DNA of 64,000 nt from Trissonchulus latispiculum (Eukaryota; Nematoda; Enoplea; Enoplida; Ironidae), in NCBI GenBank assembly GCA_030248195.1, contig JASAND010011151.1, positions 16,948 to 80,947 on the forward strand, written 5' to 3'. Below the pieces are notes generated by a model, which saw nothing but the letters and a program-made list of their open reading frames with translations, was not told where the DNA came from and did no database searches. The position numbers and the translations under genes are program-made. Shown here in pieces: positions 1-11,470 of the stretch; the stretch's first letter is position 1, and each line of letters opens with the position of its first letter.

Positions 1-129
1 ACATTGGCAAAGGCACTAAGAGACAGCAACGTACCTCAAGAACTTATCGGAAACCCACGGTACATAAATATACAGACAGGTCAAGGAATTAGGTCAGCCC
101 TAAGAAAACTCAAATGGAAGAGGCACTAG
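1..129 (+). CDS. 3' end of an ORF, probably from the Polinton
   Basis: Frame 1 is open from the window edge to a TAG at 127-129 and encodes about 42 residues. The tail is basic, ending in RKLKWKRH, and overlaps the first integrase ATG at 114 by 16 bases in another frame. Close ORF packing is usual in Polintons. I do not recognise the family. It could equally be the end of a different Polinton ORF or the displaced N-terminus of the integrase ORF, since the start lies outside the window. Confidence 0.35.
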   Translation, partial: TLAKALRDSNVPQELIGNPRYINIQTGQGIRSALRKLKWKRH

Positions 130-851
130 AGAATAACAATAATATTAACACCGCCAATACTACCTTAGAGAAGATTTACTATGATCCGCAAAGTCCTGCA
201 GCATTTGGCGGTATTAATCGGGTGTATCAGGAGGCAAAAAGACATGGAATCTCGAGGTCCAAGGTCACTGATTGGTTGGAGAAACAGTACACTTACAGCA
301 TCCATAAACCAGTTAGACACAGATTCCAAACGAGGAGGTATCAGGTAGCCGGTAACGCCGACCTATGGCAAATAGACCTGCCAGACATGGTATCTATAGC
401 AGACAAGAATGATGGCTACAAGTACCTATTCAACTGCATTGACGTCTTCTCCAAGTACGCATGGGTGATCCCAGTTAAAAGCAAGGGTGGCCAAGAGATG
501 ACTACAACTTTTCGTAAAATACTGACAGATGGCAGACGACCACAACACCTACAGTCAGACAGGGGCAAAGAATTTTTGAACAAAGATTTCCAGTCACTCC
601 TCAAGGCGAACCACATTAACTTTTATACATGCAATAATCCAGTGATCAAGTGTAGCCTCGGTGAGCTTTTCAATCGAACCATCAAGACAAAGATATGGAA
701 ATACTTTACAAAGACCAGATCGTATAGGTACATTGACGACATTCCTCAACACGTGAAAGGCTACAACAATGCTCGCCACAGGAGTATTGTATGACGCCAG
801 TGGAGGCATCGAAACCTGAAAATATGAAACCGTTGAAGACTGGCAACTGCA
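114..851 (+). pseudogene. Polinton retroviral-like integrase (frameshifted)
   Basis: The 226-residue open part holds an rve-type DDE catalytic core. The first Asp is in WQIDLPDM (about residue 87), the second in LQSDRGKEF (about 147), and the Glu is in the CSLGELFNRTIK block about 35 residues later. Polinton integrases cut and join element ends in the nucleus. The frame stops at 794 right after HRSIV. The expected downstream residues (MTPVEASKPEN) resume at 791 in the next frame, so one base has been lost near 790. That second frame runs only to about 851, and no chromodomain tail survives. The N-terminal zinc-binding part is not evident upstream of residue 60. The gene is first in the usual Polinton order seen here: integrase, capsid, protease, polymerase. 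Confidence 0.85.
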
Positions 852-973
852 CCTGATACAAAGAGGGTCTGGTTTCTACGCCGGCCAAAGGTATCAGCGA
901 GGAGATGGCCTAGGCAGCCTCTTGAGAGGTATTTGACGCTTTATTTGGCCAATAGTGCGTCGTGTAGGTCTAG

Positions 974-1195
974 AGGCAGGCAAGCAGGCAGGCATTTCAG
1001 ACAGCCGGAGATGCGGCTCGTGATTACTTGAATAGAGGTGAGGATCCAAAGGAAGCACTCAAACGGCATGGGAAGGCAGCCATTGGACGCCTGCTGGAGA
1101 ACAGTGGAAAGGCAATACAGCAAGGGGAAGGCATGGGAAGCAGGCCACATAGACGCAAAGTTGAGAGATTGAAGCGCGATATTTACAGCCCATAA
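974..1195 (+). pseudogene. Basic Polinton minor virion-type protein, C-terminal remnant
   Basis: Frame 2 is open from about 974 to the TAA at 1193-1195. It encodes about 73 residues rich in Lys, Arg and Gln, ending in KVERLKRDIYSP. A short basic protein with an Arg/Lys-rich tail ending in DIFS or a similar string is commonly found just upstream of the Polinton capsid gene, and this one has both the position and the tail. Two in-frame stops lie just upstream (965-967 and 971-973) and no start is visible, so only the C-terminal part is left. The function is inferred from position: it could be a DNA-condensing or minor capsid component. Similarity was judged by eye. Confidence 0.5.
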
Positions 1196-1221
1196 AAACG
1201 CTACCTCCAACTCAGGTCAGT

Positions 1222-2455
1222 GTGGAGAGTGGCTACATGGCAGAAATTTATTTCCTAAATCCTGTAACCAGTAATGGTCCATACCTATTCCTAGTACCAA
1301 AGGATTCTTATATGCTTGACCTGAACAGAAACTACCTTTACCTAAAGCTACGGATAACTGATAGTGATGGAAAGGCAGTAGCAAAGGCGGCCGACGGAAG
1401 TATCTCAGTGGCACCCATCAATATGCTAGCAAAGACATTCATTAGACGACTAGTGGTCAAACTATCCGACAAGGAAATTTACAACAGTGGAGACCTTTAT
1501 CACTATGGAGCGTACCTGGAGACTATAGCCAACTTTGGGAAAGAAGCAAAGACGTCTCACCTACAGAGCAACCTATTTGCAAAGGACAGCGATTTCAACG
1601 ATATCTCCACTACGGCAGCTAAGCATCGGGGTATACCATTTACAGATTGCCGTTATGTAGTAGTGGCAGGACCCCTTCATTGCGACCTCTTCAAGCAAGA
1701 CCGACACCTTCTGAGTGAGTGCCAGTTGAGTCTGGAATTACACCGTAACAGCGACGACATCCTCCTCCAGTCAGCAACCAGTGGATACAAACTATTAGTC
1801 GATGATATAAGTTGGTATGTGTGGAAAGTCAGACCACAAGACTCTCTCACCATGGCAATTGAAGGTGTACTAAGAGACCATGAGACGGCAAGTACCCCAT
1901 CAGGAGGACTAAACTGGTGACAAGGCATATTGCTCCTGGTGTGCAGACTGTCGTAGAAAATTCCACATTCACCGGTCAACTTCCTCGTAGAGACCTAGTG
2001 GCAATGGTCAAGTCAGAGGCATTCAATGGAAGTCAAAAGCATAATCCCCTCGAGTTCCAATACTGTAATGTCAGTGAGATTGCCATAAAGTATGGTGATG
2101 AGTTTGTCCCAAAGCAGCCAATGAAGATGGCATGGGATAAGTTCCAGTATACGATGCCCTTCATATTCCTCTACGAAGGCAATGACGTGGCCGGATCCAC
2201 CAAGGGAGCAGACATTTCCTACGAAGACTTTGCCAAGGGATATACTATTTTTGCCTTTGACCTGACACCAGACAATATTGATACAGGGGCGATGCAACTG
2301 ATCAAGGAAGGTGATGTGTCACTGAGGATGCAACTTGAGAAGGCCTACCGGCGGCCACTTATCCCCAGGGTGTAGAAATCATTATATACGGAGAATTTGA
2401 TAACCTCATATCAATAGACTATAATCGGACGACATTCTTTGACTACGCACTATGA
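1222..2455 (+). pseudogene. Polinton major capsid protein (two frameshifts)
   Basis: Three frames together cover a protein of about 410 residues that resembles the metazoan 'F54H12.2-like' family, the double jelly-roll major capsid protein of Polintons. Recognisable blocks are LDLNRNYLYLKLRI and GPLHCDLFKQDRHLL in the first part, and TFTGQLPRRDLVAMVKSEAFNG and GYTIFAFDLTPD in the second. The last block is EIIIYGEFDNL, which ends at 2455. The frame moves by one base near 1890-1900 and again near 2370. The capsid stop TGA (2453-2455) overlaps the protease ATG (2452-2454) as ATGA. Both breaks are single-base, which fits either slow decay or assembly indels. Family assignment is from memory of conserved blocks; a profile search would settle it. 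Confidence 0.75.
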
Positions 2456-2886
2456 ACACCCGTGAGATCCTTGAGACTTTATGGAAAGATTGGAAAGTTC
2501 CTCTCCTTGGAGTATTTCCCAGTGATAAGCTACCACGATACCGTCCAGGCTGTCTTGTTGCTAACACTGAGGCATCTGGTGAGGCTGGAGAACACTGGGT
2601 TGCAATGTGGCTAGAGGATAACAGGGTTGAATATTTTGACAGCAATGGACTACCACCACTCCTCTTCCTGTCATACATTGGCAGGAGGGAACTACAGTAT
2701 AATCGCATTCAGTTGCAAGATTTCACTACTGATGTATGTGGGGAGTACTGTATATACTTCCTTCACCACAGAGCCAGAGGAAGATCAATGGACTCAATTG
2801 TCAACTATCTGAGGCGAAGAAGTGACACTAACGATAACATTGTCAAGACCTATGTTGATCGGGTGACACTAGAACCCACACCTTAG
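2452..2886 (+). CDS. Adenain-like cysteine protease of the Polinton
   Basis: Intact 144-residue ORF. It shows the C5/Ulp1-like catalytic arrangement: His in GEHWVAMW, an acidic residue in VEYFDSNG, Gln in NRIQLQDF and nucleophile Cys in DVCGEYC. The length is typical for Polinton and adenovirus maturation proteases, which process capsid proteins during assembly. It starts inside the capsid stop codon (ATGA overlap), so the two were probably translated from one transcript. It is the only Polinton gene here without a visible break. Confidence 0.85.
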   Translation: MNTREILETLWKDWKVPLLGVFPSDKLPRYRPGCLVANTEASGEAGEHWVAMWLEDNRVEYFDSNGLPPLLFLSYIGRRELQYNRIQLQDFTTDVCGEYCIYFLHHRARGRSMDSIVNYLRRRSDTNDNIVKTYVDRVTLEPTP

Positions 2887-2939
2887 TGCCAGAAATCCCA
2901 TAAAAAGTCTGCATAGGTGTACTAATAATTTTCATCACC

Positions 2940-3277
2940 ATGTGGCTACTACTGAGCCTAATCGCAATAGTGTCTTCTGTAGACATTACAGAAACCGGTA
3001 ATGGTATTCAACTATCTCAAGGCAATATTACCACCGTCGTAGAAAGTGATCACCTATATCGTCGGCTAGGGGACTGTAGTCTACACCTGTCCGCGAGGGT
3101 GAACTAAGTCATCGATCTAATGCCTGTCACTACATTGAATGGGATCAATGTTGGGAGTACTGTTACGATACCAACAGACGCCTTCAGTCTATCCACGATA
3201 AGATGACTGGCTTTAAGATTGCCAATACCTCAGCACTTGAATACCTACGTGGTGCCCTAAGTGAATACTACTACTAA
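2940..3277 (+). pseudogene. Small secreted or membrane ORF of the Polinton, frameshifted
   Basis: An ATG at 2940 opens a 55-residue frame beginning MWLLLSLIAIVSSV, which looks like a signal peptide or a single membrane segment. It stops at about 3105-3107. A different frame then stays open to the TAA at 3275-3277 and is Cys/Tyr-rich (CHYIEWDQCWEYCYD near its start), consistent with one protein broken by a frameshift near 3107. It sits between the protease and polymerase genes and points the same way. I do not recognise the family and assign no function. Confidence 0.4.
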
Positions 3278-3505
3278 GTATTTTGTCTAATGTAATGTCT
3301 TGCACATTTCGTGTAACTTAATGAAAAATCTAAATTTATAAAAGCAGCCTTTTGTAATATAACAAATTTTAAATGTCAGCTTTTTAAATGTACTGCTAAC
3401 TTCAGGCTTACCGGTAAATGTTGTTTGTTGCTTCATGAAATTCAAATTTTCATGGTAATAAGAAGGGTATCACATGTTATTCAGCTCAGTTATTCAATAT
3501 TGATA
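3278..3505 (+). other. Non-coding spacer upstream of the polymerase gene
   Basis: AT-rich, with stop codons in all frames. A short GC-rich stretch near 3520 begins the polymerase 5' region. No promoter motif could be picked out with confidence. Confidence 0.4.
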
Positions 3506-6500
3506 ATGACTTTGCAGCGTCAAGCGGCGTCTTTGAGTGGGTACTATCGGTAGTACCGCATAACACCCGAAGAGTCAACCAATGATCCTAAAGAATTCCT
3601 ATTGGACTGCACCGAAGCTATTCAGAGCCTTATTGGTGATCGAGCCTTGAAGATGCAATTGAGACTGCATGTTTTATTCATCAACGAGATTACCAACGAA
3701 ACGATGAGCAGTTATTTTGCCAGCAAACAGACTATCATTATTCCCAGAGAGGATGTGCCTATGAACTCTATGATTAACCGCATCCTCACCAATATCGAAG
3801 AATTCGAACGCAATTTATCAGGATGGGTGATCGATCATGTGCGATACCTGGATATTCACCTGGCTGAATATCGCCCACTATATGGATTAACATACGTACC
3901 TGTACCGAAGAAACTCATGGACAAAACAGCAATCATCAATCCCAAGAATACTGACAATAAATGTTTTATGTGGAGTATATTGGCAGGCCTCCATCCGATG
4001 AAGAAAGACGGCGGAAGAATATCTAAGTATCAACAATTTGTGGATGAACTGAACTTTGAAGGATTGGAGTTCCCTATGAAACTGACTGATATCCCGAAGT
4101 TTGAACGACAGAATGATGTCTCCGTCAATGTCTATGGATACGACAGATCAGTCCATATCCTGTACCTTTCCAGAACCAAACGAGAGAAGCATCTTCATCT
4201 ACTCCTACTGGATAATCAACACTATTGCCTAATCAAGAACCTTGGAAGACTCCTGCATGACCAACGGAAGGATAAAGGAAGAAAATACTTTTGTAATCAT
4301 TGCCTATTTCCATTTCCAACTGAAGAAAAGTGTAACAATCACCAGAAACTTTGTAGTACTGATAATTTGCAGATAACAGTAATGCCATCGTCAACTAAAC
4401 TAAAATTTCAAAATGATCATAGGCGTTTAATGCGACCTTATGTGATTTATGCAGATTTTGAGTGTTTACTGGAGAAGATAGATACTTGTCAACCCAACCC
4501 GTACTCCTCGTATACGAATAGGTATGAGAGTCATAGGCCATGTGCATTTGGGTTAGTAGATGTGCTCCAGTGTTGTGAGGGAATGCCTGTTGTCCGAGGT
4601 GAACCATTGATTTACCGTGGGGAGGACGCAGTGCAACAATTCCTTAGAGCCATCCTACTGAAAGGTCAACAGTATCAGGAACGATTGAATAAATACCCAC
4701 GTTTACCCAAGCGACTCCTTCAGCATGGCAGTGAATGTCACCTGTGTCATGGCACGATTGCAGATGGGGAATCAACCCGAGACCACTGTCACATTTGTGG
4801 AACCTTCAGGGGGTATGCCCATAGGAGGTGTAACCTGAAGTATAAATTGGGTCGTACGGTGACTGTAATGTTCCATAACCTAAGACGATATGACGGTCAC
4901 CTGATTATGCAAGAGGTAGGGAAGATTAGCAAAGAGTTTAAGCTAGACATCACCTGTGTACCGAAGGGATTAGAAGACAACCTTTGCTTTGAACTGAATG
5001 TCGAACAGGAATGGCGTATTAGGTTCATTGATAGTTACCAGTTCCTGAATAGATCGTTAGATACACTGGCAGACGGACTGACTAATGAAGACTTTACATT
5101 TACCTCTAGTGTCTACGGAGATAAGCTTTCACTGATGAGAAGAAAGGGAGGTGACCCGTATGAGTATATGGACTCGTGGGATAGATTTAGTAAGACTCAG
5201 TTACCACTTATTGAAGCCTTCCACAGCGCACTAACTGATAGCGACATTGACGTCCGAGACTACGAGCATGCAAAGACTGTGTGGAGTGAGCTAGGTATAG
5301 AGAATATGGGACAGTATCATGATGAATACTTGAGAACAGATGTCCTATTATTGGCAGATGTGGTAGAGAACTTTCGCAAGACTAGCCTGAAAACGTATGG
5401 CTTAGATCCTTGCCACTACTGTACTCTACCTTCATTTGCATGGGACGCCTGCCTCAAGTATACTGGCCAGGAGTTAGATTTTTTGTCTGATCCAGATATG
5501 TACAAGTTTTTTGAAGATGGAATTAGAGATGGGGTGGCAATGGTTGCCCAACGGTACGCAAAGGCCAATAACCCACTGCTCGATGGGTATGATCCCAAGC
5601 AGTCAACCTCTTACATCACCTACGTGGACATGAACAATCTATATGGGTGGTCAATGGTGCAGAAACTCCCTGTGCGCAACTTTAGGTGGATGGTCAACTT
5701 GGAGCAATGGAGAGACGTTCCATGTATCCTTGAGGTTGACCTAGACTACCCACAGCATCTACACAATGCTCACAATGAATACCCACTTGCACCCGAGAGA
5801 ATTACCATTACCGAGCAGATGATATCGCAATACAGTAAGGAGAAGGAGGGTACATACGGTGTGAGAAGTTAGTACCTAACTTACGCAATAAGATTCATTA
5901 TATCGTGCACAAGCATACCCTGGAGCAATACATAGATCAAGGGTTAGTGCTTAGGAAGATACACAGAGGGGTGACTTTTGAGGAGGTGGCGTGGATGAAG
6001 CCTTACATTGAGTTAAATTTGGTTAAGAGGGCAGCGGCGAAAAAGTAAGTTTGAAGAAGACCTTTACAAACTGATGAATAATGCGGTATTCGGGAAAACG
6101 ATGGAGAACGTCCGTAACCATGTGGATGTTAGACTAGTCACTTGCCCAGAGAAGTTTGAGAAGTTAGTTGCAAACCCTAGGTACAAGGCATGTGAGGCAT
6201 TTTCAGAAGACCTGGTAGCAGTGCAGATGCAGAAACGTACAGTCAAGCTATGCAAACCCGTGTATGTAGGATTCACTGTACTTGAACTGTCAAAATACCT
6301 CATGTACAACTTTCACTATAACTACATGAGGCAGAAGTACGGTGATAGGGTTAGCTTACTGTACACAGACACGGACAGCTTTTGCTACCATGTGACAACC
6401 CCGATATTTACCAGGATATGAGAGAGGACATTAGCCTATTTGACACTAGCAACTACCCTAAGGACCACCCACTTTACATCAGTGCTAACAAGAAGGTGAT

Positions 6501-6828
6501 AGGCAAGATGAAGGATGAAGTTAAGAGTAAGCCAATTAGTGAATTTGTAGGATTAAGGGCAAAGATGTACAGCATCAGGTGTGAAGGTGATGATAAGACA
6601 ACAGCAAAGGGACTTAATAGGTCAGTTAGGCTAAGGCAAGAAGATTATAAGCGAACATTGATGCATGGAGGCAGAACCCGACATATCATGAGCAGTATAG
6701 ATAGAAGAGGTCATCAACTGACTACAGTGCAGCGGTGTAAGGTAGGATTTAGCGCCTATGATGACAAACTTTATATACTTGACGATGGTATCCATTCATT
6801 TGCATATGGACATGTATTGATTGAATAA
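3506..6828 (+). pseudogene. Polinton protein-primed DNA polymerase B (several breaks)
   Basis: Family B polymerase of the protein-primed type, which replicates Polinton and adenovirus-like genomes. The largest open part (3602-5872) gives 756 residues. Motifs in order: ExoI YADFECLL, a Cys/His cluster (CHLC...DHCHICG...RRCN), ExoII FHNLRRYDGHLIM, ExoIII YLRTDVLLLADV, and Pol motif A YVDMNNLYGWSM. Motif B (MNNAVFGKTMEN) and motif C (YTDTDSF) lie in the 6074-6421 frame, and the C-terminal part lies in 6382-6828. An ATG at 3506 is in frame with the polymerase but meets a TAG at 3551. Further breaks are frameshifts near 5862, 6045 and 6395. Every catalytic block is still legible, so decay is fairly recent or partly an assembly effect. 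Confidence 0.88.
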
Positions 6829-6888
6829 ACTTAATGATTGTTACTTGTGGAACTTGTATTGATAAATACTGTATGCATATGCTTGTTG

Positions 6889-6898
6889 AATAAATAAA
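6889..6898 (+). terminator. Polyadenylation signal after the polymerase gene
   Basis: Two overlapping AATAAA hexamers about 60 bases after the polymerase stop, in the right place to end its transcript. Confidence 0.5.
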
Positions 6899-7400
6899 GT
6901 GATGGTTTGATACTGAGCTCCCATTTGAACTCTCCTATACTACTACGGATTTTAAGGCTAGTTAGAATTTCAAGGTCATAGTTGTTACAAACCTTAGGTC
7001 GTAAAAAGCTAATTCAATTTAAGGCTAAGGGTATAGAACTTCATTGTAGCTACTAGAAGCCAAAACTATTAGCTAAGTGCGCTGGAACCCGTGTTTTTAT
7101 ACTACTTTTTAAGGTTTTTTACTAATCTTGCAGTTCATGTGCTAGTGCAAGTTTAAGTCGAAGTTCGGACTGCAAGATTTTTGTGAAATTGGTCCCGGAG
7201 AACGCTTCAGATAAATGCGACATTAGCTAATCTGGGCCCACTCACACATCCCACAAACTTGAAAGTAAGCTGACACTACCTCTAACACCGAACACCGAGT
7301 AGAGTGTGGTGAGACGGTTGAAAAATTAAAATCTAACATCTGTTAACATATCTGTATTATTTGTTGATGAATCATGTGTTCATTTTTTTATTTGTTTCAG
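6899..7400. other. Non-coding DNA between the Polinton and a host exon
   Basis: AT-rich, with no long ORF. No Polinton terminal inverted repeat could be recognised, because the left end lies outside the window. The last bases form a polypyrimidine tract and AG acceptor for the exon at 7401. Confidence 0.4.
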
Positions 7401-7530
7401 CTTAGTTTTCGAACACTTTGGTCCGAGAGTTGCGTGGGGAACTGCCATGAGCTTTCTTCTTGTCGCTTTAGTGAACGTTCTGTGCACGTACAACCGATTG
7501 TTGCCATACGAAAAAAGGAAATACGGTTGA
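7401..7530 (+). CDS. Probable last exon of a multi-pass membrane protein
   Basis: A polypyrimidine tract ending TTTGTTTCAG at 7400 is followed by 130 bases that stay open to a TGA at 7528-7530, in phase with one leading base. The encoded 42 residues include a hydrophobic helix (GTAMSFLLVALVNVLCTYN) followed by a short basic tail, LLPYEKRKYG. A last transmembrane helix plus a charged cytosolic tail is typical of transporter C-termini, for example MFS carriers, but the family cannot be named from one exon. No matching donor exon was found between 1 and 7400, so the upstream exons lie before the window. The Polinton would then sit inside the last intron. Confidence 0.4.
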
Positions 7531-7758
7531 GATGAAGAATTGTCAAGAATACATAAACTGTAATCCTGACTGGCACATTAGTAAATATTCAGTCTTTGGC
7601 TACTCACAGCAGAAACCGACTATCGATATGGAGATGGTGCCTCTGTGTTAAGTATTAGTTTTCAAGTGAACAACGCGATAGAATGGAAACCGTTATAGCC
7701 TTGTTGCGCTGTCCAGTGATGTCCAAAGACATAGCTTAGTAGGAGCGTACACTTTAGG

Positions 7759-8173
7759 CAAAAGTCCATAATTATTTCTCTTATATTATAGAAGAAGAGT
7801 AAGCCACTAGAGGGCTCCCCTTCTTGGCATTGCGTAACGACCACTTTCGGCCACACCCCCACCAAACGGGGACCCTTTTTGGAAATAAGATGAAACTACC
7901 GTAATTCTTCGCTAGACCCCCAACCTAAATGGAGGGGGGGGGTTCTGCAATCTGATTGGCTGTTGACGACCCCCCCCCCAACGGGGACCACTTTTCGGCT
8001 ACCCTCCACCCACCAAACGGAGGTGGGTATACGCTGTCGATTTAGTCTTCCCCCTCAAACGGGGGAACATTCGCGTATTGTGGGCGGAGCACCGTTACGC
8101 AATGCCAAGAAGAGCAGCCCTCCAGTGGCTTACTCTGCTTCTTAAATATATATAGAAGAATTATGGACTCTTG
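7759..8173. mobile_element. Fold-back element, CAAGAGT family copy 1
   Basis: 415 bp. It begins CAAAAGTCCATAAT and ends with the inverted match ATTATGGACTCTTG. Inverted arms of about 95 bp (around 7760-7853 and 8092-8173) surround C- and G-run-rich DNA. It is flanked by CTTTAGG (7752-7758) and CTGTAGG (8174-8180), a 7-bp target duplication with one mismatch. No ORF. Confidence 0.7.
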
Positions 8174-8366
8174 CTGTAGGATTGTGTTGGTTCAGCTATT
8201 TCATTTTAGATTCGATTTAGTTCAGTTTTTCTATTCCTCACATACATACGATTCGATTCAGTTCAGTTTACTTTCCCTGAAATTTGACACAATTCGATGC
8301 AACAATTTTACCATTTTGAACAAACTGCGATTAGATTCAGATTTTTAATTTTTTGTTTGGTAATTT

Positions 8367-8704
8367 CAAGAGTATATAATTATAAGAGTATGCCACTAGG
8401 CAAGCTCTATGTTATCAGAGCAAAAGCTATGCTCTGCACGCTAACGGCCCACCCCCCGCCGCAAATCAGACCCTAGTGACCCCCCCGCAAATCAGTACCT
8501 AGTCGAAACGGGGGTACGCTCACTCGCTCTATGTTTATGTGCTTAAGCTCGAGAACACAAGCAGTGCGTTAGCGAATTTTGTGCCTGCTTCGAGCTTTAG
8601 AACATAAACATAGCGCTCAAAATTCTTTGAAGTGATGGGTCATAGTTTTTGCTCTGATAACATAGAGTGTGCCTAGTGGCACACTCTTATATTATGTACT
8701 CTTG
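8367..8704. mobile_element. Fold-back element, CAAGAGT family copy 2
   Basis: 338 bp with inverted arms of about 65 bp. It begins CAAGAGTATATAAT and ends ATTATGTACTCTTG, flanked by a perfect 7-bp duplication GTAATTT (8360-8366 and 8705-8711). The centre holds C-run DNA and no ORF. Same terminal signature as the copies at 7759, 16012 and 16401. Confidence 0.75.
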
Positions 8705-8908
8705 GTAATTTTTACGAACCTCGATTAATTTTATACTCTAATCCAGACGGCAAATTTTATTAGTTTTTATATCTCTTAGGGAATTTGAGTGGTGCCCCTC
8801 AAAGTATAGGGCCGCATGGGAAAACTAGGATTAAAAAGTTTGTAAAAAGTTTAAAAATATAGAATTCAAAAGTTTAAATTTTTAAAAATTAAATTAAACT
8901 TTAATTTA

Positions 8909-10115
8909 TTGTCCGGGGATTTTTTTGTCATCTTAATTTTCTATTTTCTATTATTTAGATAATAGAAAATTTTACTTAATTTCTAAGCTCTATGTTCTAA
9001 ATTTTAGATTTTACAAAATTGAACATTAGGCTTTTCAAATTAGGAGTTTAGGTCTTAGAACTTAAAATTTCAGACTTTAGAAATTTTTGAAAAGTGTATC
9101 TAAAGTCTAATCTCTAAAATCTAAAGCAAAATCCTAATTTCTAAGGTCAAAGCATTTAATGTTCGCATTTTGGCATTGCCCATAATTCAATCAATGGAAA
9201 CAGAACCGATGCTGTCTGGTTGTCTGATTGCGCCAACAGTGTTGATCTAGCTTAGGGCCAAGCTCATACATACATACAGCCAAGATCAAATTCACACATG
9301 CAAACACTTTAAGAGGCGGATTTCCAGCTTTTTATTCCGACTGGGGACCGTTGCATAAAAGTGATTAGTTGATTAGTGATTACTGATTAGTTGATTAGTG
9401 TGGCAGCTTTTCGAGGAAAGCTTTTGTTGCAGTCCACTCTTTTGGTACCATAATGACTGTTGAACTGCTTTATCCAAAAATTCTGACGTATTTACTTTAT
9501 CCTTGTCGTAATTTCTTTACTTTTTGCACTGGCATAATTACAATTAAAGTTGTAACTTAATTAAGTTGAGACGTTATTATATAGATTAGAACTCGAGCAC
9601 ATATGACTTCAGAATGACATAAATTATTGTTGTATCTCAATTGTAAGCTTAGAATACGCTCGAAAAACTGCTACAGTACGCAACTAATTACTTTTATGCA
9701 ACGGGCCCCAGCCGGAATAAAAATCAGGAAATCTGCTTCGCAAAGCGTTCTCACGTATGAGCTTGGCCCTAAGCTAGATCAACACTGTTGGCGCAATCAG
9801 ATAACCAGACTGCATCGGTTCTGTTTCCATTGATTGAATTATGGGCAATGCCAAAATGCGCACATTAAATGCTTTGACTTTAGAAATTAGGATTTTGCTT
9901 TAGATTTTACAGATTAGACTTTAGAAACAAATTTCAAAAATTTCTAAAGTCTAAAATTCTAAGTTCTAAGACCTAAACTCCTAATTTGAAAAGTCTAATG
10001 TTCAATTTTCGAAAATCTAAAATTTAGAACATAGAACTTAGAAATTAGGTAAAATTTTCTATTATCTAAATAATAGAAAATACAAAATTAACATGACAAA
10101 AAATTCCCCGGACAA
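8909..10115. mobile_element. 1.2-kb fold-back element with arms of about 450 bp
   Basis: Left arm 8909 to about 9382 and right arm about 9676-10115 are inverted copies with a few mismatches. Termini read TTGTCCGGGG... and ...CCCCGGACAA. ATTTA lies on both sides (8904-8908 and 10116-10120), a possible 5-bp target duplication. The inner ends of the arms carry GTTGCATAAAAG / CTTTTATGCAAC, the same signature as the termini of the insert at 53580-54285. A second element may therefore lie in the loop. No credible ORF. Confidence 0.7.
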
Positions 10116-10329
10116 ATTTATGTGTTCAATGTTTTGTTTTTTTTCATAGAACATATTGTTCTATTGTGACGTTAGCAGCTATTTTTAACTCCCCAAAATT
10201 TTCGGTTTCTGAGACAAAATAATGGCAGCACTTTACTGCCATTGCCATTTGAGAAAGTAAAATTCTATCGGAAGAAGGATTCGATCTGTGTCCGGACTAG
10301 CGCAAAGTGGACACTCTAACCACTGCAGC

Positions 10330-10945
10330 ATTGGGGTCTCTTGCGCAATTCCCCCTCCCCAGCCCTAACTTTTGATGTTTTGACCAACGGTTTTGAAAAT
10401 TTGTATGGATGGATGCATACTGGAGGGTGATAAACTCAAAAATTTGAAAATTTTAATAAATTTAAAAAATTTAAAAAATTTTGAAAAGTTTAAAATTGAA
10501 GTTGGTAAAGGGGGACCAAAGCGATACAAAAAATTATTTGTCCCCGAATTTGCTGAAAACTTGCATGCAGGGTTTTTTGGGGCGCTGAGCACGAATCTGA
10601 AACCCATAATAGCTTAGTAAGCTTAATATAAGCAAAAGTTGTAAGCTGAAAATGTAAGCTTATCTTGAGCTAACAAAAAGCTGTATCGCAAAAGAATTTC
10701 TGATTCCTGCTCAGCGCCCCAGAAAACCCCTGTATGCAAGTTTACAGCAAATTCGGGAACGAAAACATTTTATCCCCTTGGACTCCTCTTACCAAAAATT
10801 TACAGCTCTTAAAGTGTTTTTAAAATTTTAATATTTTTGAAGTTTTGAATTCATCAGCCCTCCAGTATGCGTCCACACAAAATTTTAAAGTTATTGGTCA
10901 AAAATAAAAAGTTAGGGCTGGGGGGAACTGCGCAAGATCCCCCAC
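10330..10945. repeat. Fold-back repeat
   Basis: Inverted arms of roughly 120-250 bp. The left has TTGCGCAATTCCCCCTC and the right the matching GAACTGCGCAAGATCCCCC. An inner inverted pair lies near 10520-10600 and 10700-10790. The small ORFs here on both strands are by-products of the palindrome. Confidence 0.6.
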
Positions 10946-11204
10946 CACTCTGACTTTAACGAATTTATTGATTACATCGCTAGAAGGAAAATTATGATTT
11001 ATCTATATGTTTATTTTAGAACAATTTAGAAGCAAATTAAGCACTAATGGGATCAACTAAACATCCCCCCCGCCTCAATTGGTTTACTTGATGCTAACTT
11101 TCTCAAAACTTGTCCCAATTGGTTAAAACTTTGTGTAGGTGCATTCCAACACATGTCTGATTGATTAGTAACAAAATTTTAAAATGTTAAAATTTTAAAA
11201 TTTT

Positions 11205-11470
11205 TAGTTTTTTAAGGGAGGACCAAGGGGAACCAAAAAACTTCTTGTTTCCGAATTTGCCGAAAAGTTGTAGATATATAGGGGTTTCCAGTCGCGGAAC
11301 ACGAATCTGAAATTTAAGCTAAAGTATTCAGCCAAGATGTATAGCTTATGCTGAACTAACGAAAATGTGAACCAAAAAAGGAATTCAGATTTGCGTTCTG
11401 CGACATTGGAAACCCCTATACACAACTTTTCAGCAAAATCGGAGACAAAAAATTCGCCTAAAAGCAAGAT
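11205..11470. repeat. Short fold-back repeat
   Basis: About 110-bp inverted arms. The left arm contains AGGGGTTTCCAGTCGCGGAA, and the right the complement around TGCGACATTGGAAACCCCT. The reverse-strand ORF over it is a by-product of the arm sequence. No coding signal. Confidence 0.55.

Noticed and set aside
10365..10617. Paired ORFs on both strands
   Set aside because: By-products of a fold-back repeat; Lys/Phe-Leu runs come from AT-rich DNA.
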